Source of the DNA: Neisseria mucosa
Lineage (GTDB): Bacteria > Pseudomonadota > Gammaproteobacteria > Burkholderiales > Neisseriaceae
Direction: 5' to 3'
DNA length: 64,000 nucleotides
Assembly (NCBI RefSeq): GCF_003044445.1
Contig: NZ_POWX01000002.1
Location: 124,001-188,000 of the forward strand
Shown here: one piece after another, positions 34,299 through 42,739 of the stretch
Layout: the number at the start of each line of letters is the position of its first letter
How positions within the stretch are numbered: the stretch's first letter is position 1
The notes under the pieces: generated by a model
What the model was told of the DNA's origin: nothing
The model's input: the letters and a program-made list of their open reading frames with translations, nothing else
The model's database searches: none
Translations under genes and position numbers: made by a program

Positions 34299-34520
34299 TT
34301 AGTGATCGACGGTGATGCCTTTGTTTTCCTGCTGTTTCTGTTCGTCCAGTTTCTTTTGCAGGGTGTCGCACGGGGTGTCGCAGTCGCAGACTTTTTTCAT
34401 GCCCAGCGAGGAAATGCCGCCGCAACTGCCTTTGATGGTGCGCTTGGAGAAAATATAGCCGACCGCCATGCCGAGGATGACGAGGAGGAAAAGGCCGAAG
34501 GTGAGGAGTAGGGTTTTCAT
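34299..34520 (-). CDS. nqrM: Na+-NQR maturation protein NqrM
   Basis: 73 residues (DUF539). One N-terminal membrane helix (about 3-24), then a Cys cluster: KGSCGG, then VCDCDTPCD. NqrM is needed to mature the sodium-translocating NADH:quinone oxidoreductase, probably by delivering iron for the membrane Fe site through these Cys. It lies 38 nt downstream of apbE on the same strand, a pairing that supports the assignment. Confidence 0.85.
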   Translation of the reverse strand: MKTLLLTFGLFLLVILGMAVGYIFSKRTIKGSCGGISSLGMKKVCDCDTPCDTLQKKLDEQKQQENKGITVDH

Positions 34521-34558
34521 GATGGTGTTCCTGTGGGATGGATATGAGTGCGTGGATA

Positions 34559-35608
34559 TTAATGGAGTAGTTTTTTAAACGCGCCGGACATTTCGGTGCG
34601 GTAGCCGTTTTGTTCGCGGATAATCAGGAAAACGGCGAGGTTTTGCTGTTCGGCGAGTTTGAGGGCTTCGGTTTCGCCAAGTACGAAAAGTCCGGTGGAC
34701 AGACCGTCGGCAGTGGTGGCGTTGTCGGCGACGACGCTGATGGAGGCGAGACGGTGCGACAGCGGACGGCGGGTTTTGGGGTCGATGATGTGGGACAGCC
34801 GCCTGCCTTGCGGGTCAACGTGGAAAATGCGGTAGTCGCCGGAGGTGGCGAGAGAGCGGTTGTCGAGGGGGATGACGATTTGGGTGTTGCCGCCTTGGAC
34901 GATGTTGGGCTGTTCGATGCCGATGCGCCAAGGTTCGCCTTGGGCGTTGCGTCCTTTGCCGTGCAACTCGCCGCCTATTTCGACAAGGTAGTTGTTGATG
35001 CCGAGTTTTTCAAGTTCGCCTGCCACTTTGTCCACGCCGAATCCTTTGGCGATGGAGGAAAGGTCGAGATAGGTTTCGGGCTGGGTTTTGGCGAGCGTGG
35101 CTTGTTTGCCGTCTTGCGTGAGGATGATTTTGTCGGTACCGGTTTGGGCGGCGGCTTTGTCGATTTCAGCTTGGGTGGGTTCGCGGGTGATTTCTTTGTT
35201 TGGCCCGAAGCCCCAAAGGTTGACGAGCGGGCCGACGGTTACGTCAAGCGCGCCTTGTGTGAGGCGGTTGAGGCGTAAGGCTTCGGCGGTAACGGCGGCG
35301 AAATCGGCGGAAACGGGCATGGGTTTGCGGGTTTCGCGCATTTGGTTGAAGCGGCTGATTTCGGAGTCTTCGCGGTAGGTGGACATTTGGCGGTTGACTT
35401 CTTCGAGCGCGCCGTCAATCTGCTTTTTCACGGCTTCGGGTGCGGGCGGGTTGGGAAGGTCGTCTGAAAGGTATTTGACGGTATAGGTCGTGCCCATCGT
35501 TTCGCCCTGAAGCACGGTTTGTTCGGATGTTTTTTTGCCGCATGCGCCCAAGGGCAGGGTAAGGGCGAGGGCGGCGGCAAGGGCGGGAATGGCGGAGGGC
35601 AGGTGCAT
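34559..35608 (-). CDS. apbE: FAD:protein FMN transferase ApbE
   Basis: 349 residues with lipobox LGAC near residue 23, so an inner-membrane or outer-membrane lipoprotein facing the periplasm. It attaches FMN covalently to NqrB and NqrC. Motifs include ETMGTTYTVKY, DLSSIAKGFGVDKVA, EIGGELHGKGRNA and the flavin/Mg region HIIDPKTRRPL. The start at 35608 begins the signal peptide; an in-frame start at 35728 would add 40 residues lacking signal features. A uptake sequence in the gene encodes SDDLPNPP. nqrABCDEF are not in the window. Confidence 0.92.
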   Translation of the reverse strand: MHLPSAIPALAAALALTLPLGACGKKTSEQTVLQGETMGTTYTVKYLSDDLPNPPAPEAVKKQIDGALEEVNRQMSTYREDSEISRFNQMRETRKPMPVSADFAAVTAEALRLNRLTQGALDVTVGPLVNLWGFGPNKEITREPTQAEIDKAAAQTGTDKIILTQDGKQATLAKTQPETYLDLSSIAKGFGVDKVAGELEKLGINNYLVEIGGELHGKGRNAQGEPWRIGIEQPNIVQGGNTQIVIPLDNRSLATSGDYRIFHVDPQGRRLSHIIDPKTRRPLSHRLASISVVADNATTADGLSTGLFVLGETEALKLAEQQNLAVFLIIREQNGYRTEMSGAFKKLLH

Positions 35609-35669
35609 GATAGGGTGTTCGGGTGTTTTCAGACGACGTATTGTAACGTAAAACGCAAGGGCGCGCGGC

Positions 35670-35698
35670 TTGCGGGGGAAGGGCTTTTCTGCTAACAT
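35670..35698 (+). promoter_or_regulatory. Predicted sigma-70 promoter of the metK leader / candidate sRNA
   Basis: TTGCGG (35670-35675), a 17-nt spacer and TAACAT (35693-35698). Transcription would start near 35705, just before the structured region. Confidence 0.55.
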
Positions 35699-35704
35699 CC
35701 GCGC

Positions 35705-35830
35705 TGCATTAAGAGTTGGGAATTCCATGCCAACCTGCTTTTCAGACGGAAAGGTAAGGTGGACGGCTGCAAAGCCGATGTGGTCCGAGAGGGCAATTCA
35801 AATCCCCCCGCTTGATGCGGGAATTTTTTT
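35705..35830 (+). ncRNA. Structured metK leader or small RNA with intrinsic terminator (unassigned)
   Basis: Hairpin 1: GTTGG (35715) / CCAAC (35730), loop GAATTCCATG. Hairpin 2: CTTTTC-AGAC-GGAAAG (35738-35753). Hairpin 3: GGA/TCC enclosing CGGCT-GCAA-AGCCG (35764-35777), a GNRA-capped stem. Loop 1 GAATT (35720-35724) can pair with AATTC (35795-35799) as a pseudoknot. The terminator CCCGC-TTGAT-GCGGG with seven T (35807-35830) competes with GGG (35791-35793) pairing to the same C run. This switch-like layout 171 nt before metK suggests a riboswitch; a free small RNA of about 125 nt is the alternative. I cannot match SAM-I, SAM-II or SAM-III cores. Confidence 0.45.
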
Positions 35831-35917
35831 GCCTGTATGTTCTGTACGGGCAGGATTCCGAACCGCTTTATCCAAGTGGGAATATTTATCATTTGGATGG
35901 AGCGCAGGTGGAAATTT

Positions 35918-35926
35918 TGTTATGAT
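35918..35926 (+). promoter_or_regulatory. Possible second metK promoter (extended -10)
   Basis: TGTTATGAT is an extended -10 (TGnTATGAT) without a well-spaced -35. If used, metK could be expressed without reading through the upstream terminator. Confidence 0.35.
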
Positions 35927-36001
35927 TTCCGTTGTGGGATATATGATGAAACAACAGGTCGTCTGAAAGCGGACGGCTTGTTTTTGAAGGAAAATATTGA
36001 A

Positions 36002-37171
<1,170 letters not shown>

Positions 37172-37180
37172 AAAGGTACT

Positions 37181-37215
37181 AAAGGTCGTCTGAAAGGGAG
37201 TTTCAGACGACCTTC
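37181..37215. terminator. DUS-pair terminator of metK
   Basis: AAAGGTCGTCTGAAA and TTTCAGACGACCTT are inverted around a 5-nt loop, 10 nt after the stop. Confidence 0.75.
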
Positions 37216-37337
37216 CATCCTTATGGCAACTGCAATTTTTCCCAATCAGCAAGGCAGCATGCATCGGTATGCTGCCTTTTTCGACCAGAAAGATTACAAT
37301 TAGCGGGTCGTCTGAAAATCCAAAGAAAGGACACATC

Positions 37338-38066
37338 ATGCTCTTAGGCGTAAACATCGACCACATCGCCACCGTCCGCAACGCCCGCGGCACGACCTAT
37401 CCCAGCCCTGTGGAAGCGGCATTGGTCGCGGAAACGCACGGTGCGGATTTGATTACCATGCACCTGCGCGAAGACCGCCGCCACATCAAAGACGCGGACG
37501 TGTTCGCCGTCAAAAACGCCATCCGCACGCGCCTAAACCTTGAAATGGCGTTGACTGAAGAAATGCTGGAAAACGCGCTTAAAGTCATGCCGCAAGACGT
37601 GTGCATCGTGCCTGAAAAACGTCAGGAAATCACGACCGAAGGCGGTTTGGACGTATTGGCGCAACAAGAAAAAATTGCCGAATTCACTAAAATCCTGACC
37701 GACGCAGGCATCCGCGTTTCGCTCTTCATCGATGCAGACAACGATCAAATCCAAGCCGCCTATGATGTCGGCGCGCCCGTTATCGAGCTGCACACCGGCG
37801 CATACGCCGACGCACACAGCCACGCCGAACAAATCCAACAATTCGAGCGTCTGCAAAACGGCGCGCATTTTGCCAGTGATTTGGGCTTGGTCGTCAACGC
37901 CGGACACGGACTGACCATACACAACGTTACCCCCATCGCCCAAATCCTCGCCATCCGCGAGTTGAACATCGGACATTCGCTGATTGCCCAAGCCCTCTTC
38001 CTCGGCCTGCCCGAAGCCGTCCGCCAGATGAAGGAAACCATGTTCAGGGCAAGGCTGCTGCCTTGA
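37338..38066 (+). CDS. pdxJ: Pyridoxine 5'-phosphate synthase
   Basis: 242 residues. It forms pyridoxine 5'-phosphate from deoxyxylulose 5-phosphate and 3-amino-2-oxopropyl phosphate. MLLGVNIDHIATVRNARGT, HLREDRRHI, CIVPEKRQEITTEGG and VNAGHGLTIHN are conserved active-site segments. The start at 37338 follows AGAAAGGACAC; the longer in-frame start at 37269 has no homology. acpS follows 52 nt later, the common pdxJ-acpS pairing. Confidence 0.96.
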   Translation: MLLGVNIDHIATVRNARGTTYPSPVEAALVAETHGADLITMHLREDRRHIKDADVFAVKNAIRTRLNLEMALTEEMLENALKVMPQDVCIVPEKRQEITTEGGLDVLAQQEKIAEFTKILTDAGIRVSLFIDADNDQIQAAYDVGAPVIELHTGAYADAHSHAEQIQQFERLQNGAHFASDLGLVVNAGHGLTIHNVTPIAQILAIRELNIGHSLIAQALFLGLPEAVRQMKETMFRARLLP

Positions 38067-38118
38067 TAGGCGACACCCACCTTTTCAGACGACCTTCTCT
38101 CAACAAGGAGACCACCGC

Positions 38119-38496
38119 ATGATTTACGGCATAGGCACAGACATCGTTTCCCTCAAACGCATCATCCGCCTGAGCAAAAAGTTCGGACAAGCGTTTGCCG
38201 AGCGCATCCTTACGCCCGAAGAGCTGCTCGAATTTCCGCAAGCAGGCAAGCCCGTCAACTACCTCGCCAAACGCTTTGCCGCCAAAGAAGCCTTCGCCAA
38301 AGCCGTCGGCACGGGCATACGCGGCGCGGTTTCCTTCCGCAACATCGGCATCGGACATGACGCATTGGGCAAACCCGAATTCTTCTACGCCCCCGCCCTG
38401 TCCAAATGGCTGGAAGAACAAGGCATCAGCCACGTCAGCCTCAGCATGAGCGACGAAGAAGACACCGTGTTGGCATTCGTCATTGCCGAAAAATAA
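38119..38496 (+). CDS. acpS: Holo-[acyl-carrier-protein] synthase
   Basis: 125 residues. It transfers phosphopantetheine from CoA to acyl carrier protein. The Mg/CoA motifs are IYGIGTDIVSLKR (Asp8) and AKRFAAKEAFAKAVGTG (Glu near 58). AAGGAGACCACCGC gives a strong ribosome-binding site. Downstream of pdxJ in the same orientation, probably cotranscribed, with a DUS half-site in between. Confidence 0.95.
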   Translation: MIYGIGTDIVSLKRIIRLSKKFGQAFAERILTPEELLEFPQAGKPVNYLAKRFAAKEAFAKAVGTGIRGAVSFRNIGIGHDALGKPEFFYAPALSKWLEEQGISHVSLSMSDEEDTVLAFVIAEK

Positions 38497-38570
38497 GACA
38501 ATACCCATCGGCAGGTCGGATTCTCAAATCCGACTTTTCCGAATTTTCAGACGACCTTTTCCCCTACCCC

Positions 38571-39368
38571 ATGACCGAAGACACCCGCCCCCTTATCCGC
38601 GTCGTTGCCGGCATCCTGCTCAACCAAGACGGCGACTACCTGCTCAGTTCCCGCCCCGAAGGCAAACCCTATGCCGGATATTGGGAATTTGCCGGCGGCA
38701 AAGTCGAAGCAGGCGAAACCGACTTCCAAGCCCTGCAACGCGAGTTTGAAGAAGAACTCGGCATCCGCATCCTCGCCGCCACGCCTTGGCTGACCAAAAT
38801 CCATTCCTACGAACACGCCCGCGTCTGCCTGAAATTCCTATGGGTAAACCCCGACCAATGGACGGGCGAACCGCAATCCCGCGAAGGACAGGCTTGGTCG
38901 TGGCAAAAAGCGGGCGATTTCAACGTCGCCCCCATGTTGCCCGCCAACGGTCCGCTGCTACGCGCCCTCTCCGTCCCACGCCAGCTTCAAGGTCGTCTGA
39001 AAACCGGTTTGCACGGACAAAACCGCAGCGGCGAATACCGCGTCGCGCCTTACTCCCTAGCCGAACCGCACCACGCCAACATCCTCATCTCAGAAACCGA
39101 GCTGCACAAGCTCGGCAAGCTGCCCCAAGCCCAAAGCGTTTGGGTATCAATACACACCCGCGAACAATGGCAACGCGTGCAAGATGCCGACGTCGTCGTT
39201 TGGCAAGTCAACGACGACGCAAGCGCACGACAAGTGCTTGAAATATTAGAACAAGGCGTATCCGTTCCGCTGATTGTCGCCGCGCCCGAAACACTGGTTT
39301 CAAACTATCTCGACCGCTGGCTTTCAACAGGCGCACACGCAGTCCTGACCGACACCGAGGTCGTCTGA
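38571..39368 (+). CDS. Nudix hydrolase (MutT-like) with ThiE-like C-terminal half-domain
   Basis: 265 residues. The Nudix box GGKVEAGETDFQALQREFEEELG lies near 43-65 in a MutT-like domain (about 8-135), expected to clean oxidised nucleotides. From about residue 165 a TenI/ThiE-like segment follows (SLAEPHHANILISETELHKLG; PLIVAAPETLV; TGAHAVLTD), much shorter than a full thiamine phosphate synthase and probably non-catalytic. A uptake sequence in the linker encodes GRLKTG. The stop TGA is provided by another (GAGGTCGTCTGA), leaving a C-terminal EVV. The next gene starts 1 nt later. Confidence 0.85.
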   Translation: MTEDTRPLIRVVAGILLNQDGDYLLSSRPEGKPYAGYWEFAGGKVEAGETDFQALQREFEEELGIRILAATPWLTKIHSYEHARVCLKFLWVNPDQWTGEPQSREGQAWSWQKAGDFNVAPMLPANGPLLRALSVPRQLQGRLKTGLHGQNRSGEYRVAPYSLAEPHHANILISETELHKLGKLPQAQSVWVSIHTREQWQRVQDADVVVWQVNDDASARQVLEILEQGVSVPLIVAAPETLVSNYLDRWLSTGAHAVLTDTEVV

Positions 39369-39369
39369 A

Positions 39370-39792
39370 ATGGACAAAAACCGCAAACTCCTCCTCGCAG
39401 GTGTCCTCCTCATTCTCTTCGCTACCGCCAAACTCCTACTGCTGGACTGGTGGCAAAAACAACAGCCCCAAGCCCGCGCTACCGAGTGCGACCTTATCAA
39501 AGGCTGCACCCTACCCGACGGCTCACACGTCCGCTCCACTCCCATCAGCACCCGTTCCGCCTTCGACATCACCGTCGAAAATGCCCCTGCCGAAACACAA
39601 CAAGTCAGCATCAGCTTCAGCATGAAAGATATGGACATGGGCTTCAACCGCTACATGCTCAAACAGCAATCCCCGCGCACCTGGCAAGCGCACCAAATCC
39701 GCCTGCCCGTCTGCGTTGAAGGCAGACGCGACTACATCGCCGATATCACCATAGGCGGACAGACTTTTCAGACGACCTTTACCGCCCAGTAA
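39370..39792 (+). CDS. Small single-pass membrane protein of unknown function
   Basis: 140 residues. One N-terminal membrane anchor (about 7-26), then a probably periplasmic domain with CDLIKGC (a close Cys pair) and a later Cys in [20 protein letters not shown]. The pattern of M-rich strand ([12 protein letters not shown]), Trp and LPVC resembles the FixH/YtkA-like small immunoglobulin-like proteins, a weak similarity. It starts 1 nt after the Nudix stop, so the two genes are coupled. The C-terminus FQTTFTAQ is written by a uptake sequence. Confidence 0.6.
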
Positions 39793-39836
39793 GCGTTCTA
39801 CTCGTATTCTGCAAGAAAACTTTTTGGAGAAAGATT

Positions 39837-39993
39837 TATAGTGGATTAAATTTAAATCAGGACAAGGCGACGAAGCCGCAGACAGTACAGATAGTACGGA
39901 ACCGATTCACTTGGTGCTTCAGCACCTTAGAGAATCGTTCTCTTTGAGCTAAGGCGAGGCAACGCCGTACTGGTTTAAAGTTAATCCACTATA
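39837..39993 (+). repeat. Correia repeat enclosed element, full length
   Basis: 157 bp, TATAGTGGATTAAATTTAAA to GTTAATCCACTATA. It lies 44 nt after the small membrane protein gene and about 330 bp before the FetA-like receptor. Confidence 0.95.
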
Positions 39994-40024
39994 TTTTCTC
40001 TTGCTATCCTTTCCCTTTATTTCA

Positions 40025-40064
40025 CCAAAGGTCGTCTGAAATCCGTTTTTAGACGACCTTTCTC
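40025..40064. terminator. DUS-pair hairpin
   Basis: AAAGGTCGTCTGAAAT and a degenerate TTTTTAGACGACCTTT arm are inverted; it may end transcripts leaving the CREE. Confidence 0.6.
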
Positions 40065-40244
40065 TATGCGCTATCCCTCCATCAAAATATCCGCATCACA
40101 ACAAGCCCACTCTTCCTAATACACAGGTTTCCCCTACCCTTCCCAAAATCCGCCTGCCATCAAGTTTGGCTAAAACACATCAGCAAATCCCAATCTCTGA
40201 AATTATGATTATATGATTAATGTTCTCTTAATAAATGATATTCC

Positions 40245-40274
40245 TTGCAAATCATTATCAATTAATATTAGAAT
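40245..40274 (+). promoter_or_regulatory. Predicted promoter with Fur box of the FetA-like receptor
   Basis: TTGCAA (40245-40250), an 18-nt spacer and TAGAAT (40269-40274). The spacer holds GCAAATCATTATCAATT, close to the Fur consensus half-sites, preceded by AATGATATT. Iron repression is inferred. Confidence 0.6.
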
Positions 40275-40325
40275 ACGCACTCTCAAATTAACGTAACCCA
40301 TCAAAACTCGTCTAGAGGAAGAACT

Positions 40326-42422
40326 ATGAAATCCCCCCATTCCCCCGCCTTCCGCTTCAGCATCATGGTGCTGGCACTGTCTTCAGGCTTTGCCCATGCT
40401 GAAAATATCAAACCCGAAGCAACAACCGAATTGAAAGAAGTCGTCGTTACCGGTACTGCCGTACCGACCCGCGTTACCCGCAACCAGCTTGACCGCGAAA
40501 CTTCGACCGATTTGAAACAAGTCATGAAAGACCAAATCGGCATGGATGTCGGCGGCGGCAACGGCGTGGCGCAGTTTTACAGCATCCGCGGCGTCGGCGA
40601 AGACAAGATTAATCTGGAAGTGGACGGCACCAGCCAATCCACCAAAATTTTCCACCACCAAAGTCGCTTCCAGCTTGACCCCGCTTTGGTGAAAAGCATC
40701 AACGTCGAAAAAGGCACGGGCGCGGCGAGCGCGGGCTTGGGTGCGGTCGGCGGTACCATCCGCGTAACGACGGTTGACGCGAAAGACCTGCTGACCGACG
40801 GCAAACCTTTCGGCTTCAAACTCGGCGCGGGCTTGAGCAGCAATAAAGGCTCAACCGGCAACGCGGCGGTTTACGGCTATCAAAACGGCTTCGATGCCTT
40901 GTTTGCAGGCAACTTCCTCAACAACCGCGACTACAAAGACGGCAACGGCAATGTCAACCGCGGCAGTCGTCTGAAACAGCACAGCTACCTCGCCAAAATC
41001 GGCTACGACTTCAATGACGACCACGGCATCCGCCTGACCTACCGTCAGGAATACCAAAAAGGCAACCGCACCGACAAAGCCGAGTTCCAAAACGTTGACA
41101 GCTACGTCGGCGTGGACGGCACTTATCAAAAAGAACAATCCTACAATCTGGAATACCGCGGCCGCAACGTCGGTTTCCTCGACAAAATCGACGCCAACGT
41201 CTTCCAAATCAACACCGACGACACCAAGCCGCCTAAAGGCGCGCCTTCCCCGAAAGCCCACGCCTCCGGCACGGCGCAAGGCGGCGTTCCCATCGGCCAG
41301 CTTGAGTTAAGCAAAATCAAAGCGACCGGCGCCAACCTGAACCTCGCCAGCTCCTTCGGCGACGGACACATGGTGAAATACGGCGTCAACTACCGCCACG
41401 AAACCTCCGAGCCGTCCGACAAAGGCGCATGGCTGAAGATTCTCGGCCTGTATGACCGCGACAAAGAGAAAAAAGCCGAATACGGCGTGTACGCGGAAGG
41501 CATCTGGAACCTGAACCCCGTTACCCTGACCACCGGCCTGCGTTACGACCATTTCAAATACAACGCTGCCAGCAAACAAAGCGCGTCCCACGGCCAGCTC
41601 AACCCCAGCATCGGCGCAATTTGGGACATCAACGACAACTTCTCGCTCTTGGCAAACCTCAATCAGGCAAGCCGTGCGCCCCGCCTGAACGAAGCCCTGT
41701 TGGCTAACGAACGCGCAGGCGCCGCCGCCGATTTGGACAGCAACCTCAAAGCCGAAACCGCCCGCCGTGCCGAACTGGGCTTCAAATGGCGCAACGACAA
41801 CTTCAACGTCAGCGGCAGCGTGTTCCACCAACGCATCAAAGACCTCATCGTCTACCGTTGGGCAAAAATCAACAACAACACCGCCTCCATTACCGAACGC
41901 GGCAAGATTTACAACGGCGGCACGCTCAAAACCTACGGCTACGAACTTGACGCATCCTACCGCTGGGGTGGCCTGACCGCGCGCGCCGGCGTGTCCTACG
42001 TCAAACCCCGTCTGAACGGCGAAATGTACTACGGCGAAAGCCCGATTCAAGCGGAAGACCACGAAAGCTCGTTCACCTTCTGGAATACCGGCCGCCAATG
42101 GCTGACCGGCCTGTCTTACCAGTTTGAAAACCCCAAACTCGAAATCGGCTGGCGCGGCCGCTACGCCCAAAGCGTGAAATACACCGACGTCGCCCGCGGA
42201 CAAGGCACGATACACGGCAAGAAATCAGGCTACGGCGTACACGACATCTACGCCAACTGGCAGCCGCTGAAAAAAGACAACCTGAACGTCAACTTCGCCG
42301 TCAACAACATCGGCAACAAGCAATACCGTTCGCACAGCCAACGCTTCCCCGACGGCAACGGTCGTACCCCTTTCTACGAGCGCGGCCGCGAGTTTGCCTT
42401 GGGTGTGAATTACCGCTTCTGA
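40326..42422 (+). CDS. FetA/FrpB-like TonB-dependent outer-membrane receptor
   Basis: 698 residues. Signal peptide 1-25 (GFAHA cleavage), TonB box LKEVVVTG near 36, a plug domain (about 45-170) with GGGNGVAQFYSIRGVGEDKI and FQLDPALVKSINVEKGTG, then a 22-strand barrel ending in aromatic Phe (GVNYRF). The plug and barrel closely follow neisserial FetA, a ferric enterobactin receptor, but the extracellular loops differ, so the ligand is open. A uptake sequence in frame encodes SRLKQ. A Fur box precedes it, and a Slam-type lipoprotein gene follows. Confidence 0.85.
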   Translation: MKSPHSPAFRFSIMVLALSSGFAHAENIKPEATTELKEVVVTGTAVPTRVTRNQLDRETSTDLKQVMKDQIGMDVGGGNGVAQFYSIRGVGEDKINLEVDGTSQSTKIFHHQSRFQLDPALVKSINVEKGTGAASAGLGAVGGTIRVTTVDAKDLLTDGKPFGFKLGAGLSSNKGSTGNAAVYGYQNGFDALFAGNFLNNRDYKDGNGNVNRGSRLKQHSYLAKIGYDFNDDHGIRLTYRQEYQKGNRTDKAEFQNVDSYVGVDGTYQKEQSYNLEYRGRNVGFLDKIDANVFQINTDDTKPPKGAPSPKAHASGTAQGGVPIGQLELSKIKATGANLNLASSFGDGHMVKYGVNYRHETSEPSDKGAWLKILGLYDRDKEKKAEYGVYAEGIWNLNPVTLTTGLRYDHFKYNAASKQSASHGQLNPSIGAIWDINDNFSLLANLNQASRAPRLNEALLANERAGAAADLDSNLKAETARRAELGFKWRNDNFNVSGSVFHQRIKDLIVYRWAKINNNTASITERGKIYNGGTLKTYGYELDASYRWGGLTARAGVSYVKPRLNGEMYYGESPIQAEDHESSFTFWNTGRQWLTGLSYQFENPKLEIGWRGRYAQSVKYTDVARGQGTIHGKKSGYGVHDIYANWQPLKKDNLNVNFAVNNIGNKQYRSHSQRFPDGNGRTPFYERGREFALGVNYRF

Positions 42423-42435
42423 TAGAAACGTTGAC

Positions 42436-42484
42436 AAAAGGTCGTCTGAAACCTGATTTTTGGGTTTCAGACGACCTTTTTTAA
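42436..42484. terminator. DUS-pair terminator of the receptor gene
   Basis: AAAAGGTCGTCTGAAACC and GGGTTTCAGACGACCTTTTTT are inverted 13 nt past the stop, so the following lipoprotein gene probably has its own promoter. Confidence 0.85.
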
Positions 42485-42739
42485 TGTATTAGGTTAAGGG
42501 TAGACATTTACCCCCTGCCGCCATTTTCACCCCATTACCCTTCCCTACATGGCACAATCAACCGCTCAACATTCTTAAACAACTTTTTGTCGTAAAAATC
42601 AAACACAAACCGCCGCCAAATCACCCATCTCCCTGCAAAACACAAATAACATTTTGTTTTTGTCATGATTGTATCTATGATATTGGATTTATGCCGTTTG
42701 ATAAAAACGCACTATTTCAACCAAAAAAAGGGGGACAAT
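42485..42739. other. Upstream region of the surface lipoprotein gene
   Basis: 255 bp with an AT-rich tail (about 42640-42700) likely to hold the lipoprotein promoter; GATTGTATCTATGATATTGG could contain a -10 element. No further gene is seen. Confidence 0.35.

Noticed and set aside
35755..35811. tRNA-Cys-like segment (CGGCTGCAAAGCCG) in the metK leader
   Set aside because: The stem closes on a GCAA tetraloop, not a 7-nt anticodon loop, and there is no matching acceptor or T-stem, so no tRNA can be drawn.
35705..35830. SAM-I riboswitch upstream of metK
   Set aside because: The conserved SAM-I core (AGAGAGGTGGAGGGA-like and GGCAACC segments) is absent; the element is reported as unassigned instead.
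40326..42422. Haemoglobin receptor (HmbR/HpuB) instead of a FetA-like protein
   Set aside because: The plug and barrel residues follow FetA (GGGNG..QF..RG.G, DPALVK); HmbR/HpuB signatures and their larger size are lacking.
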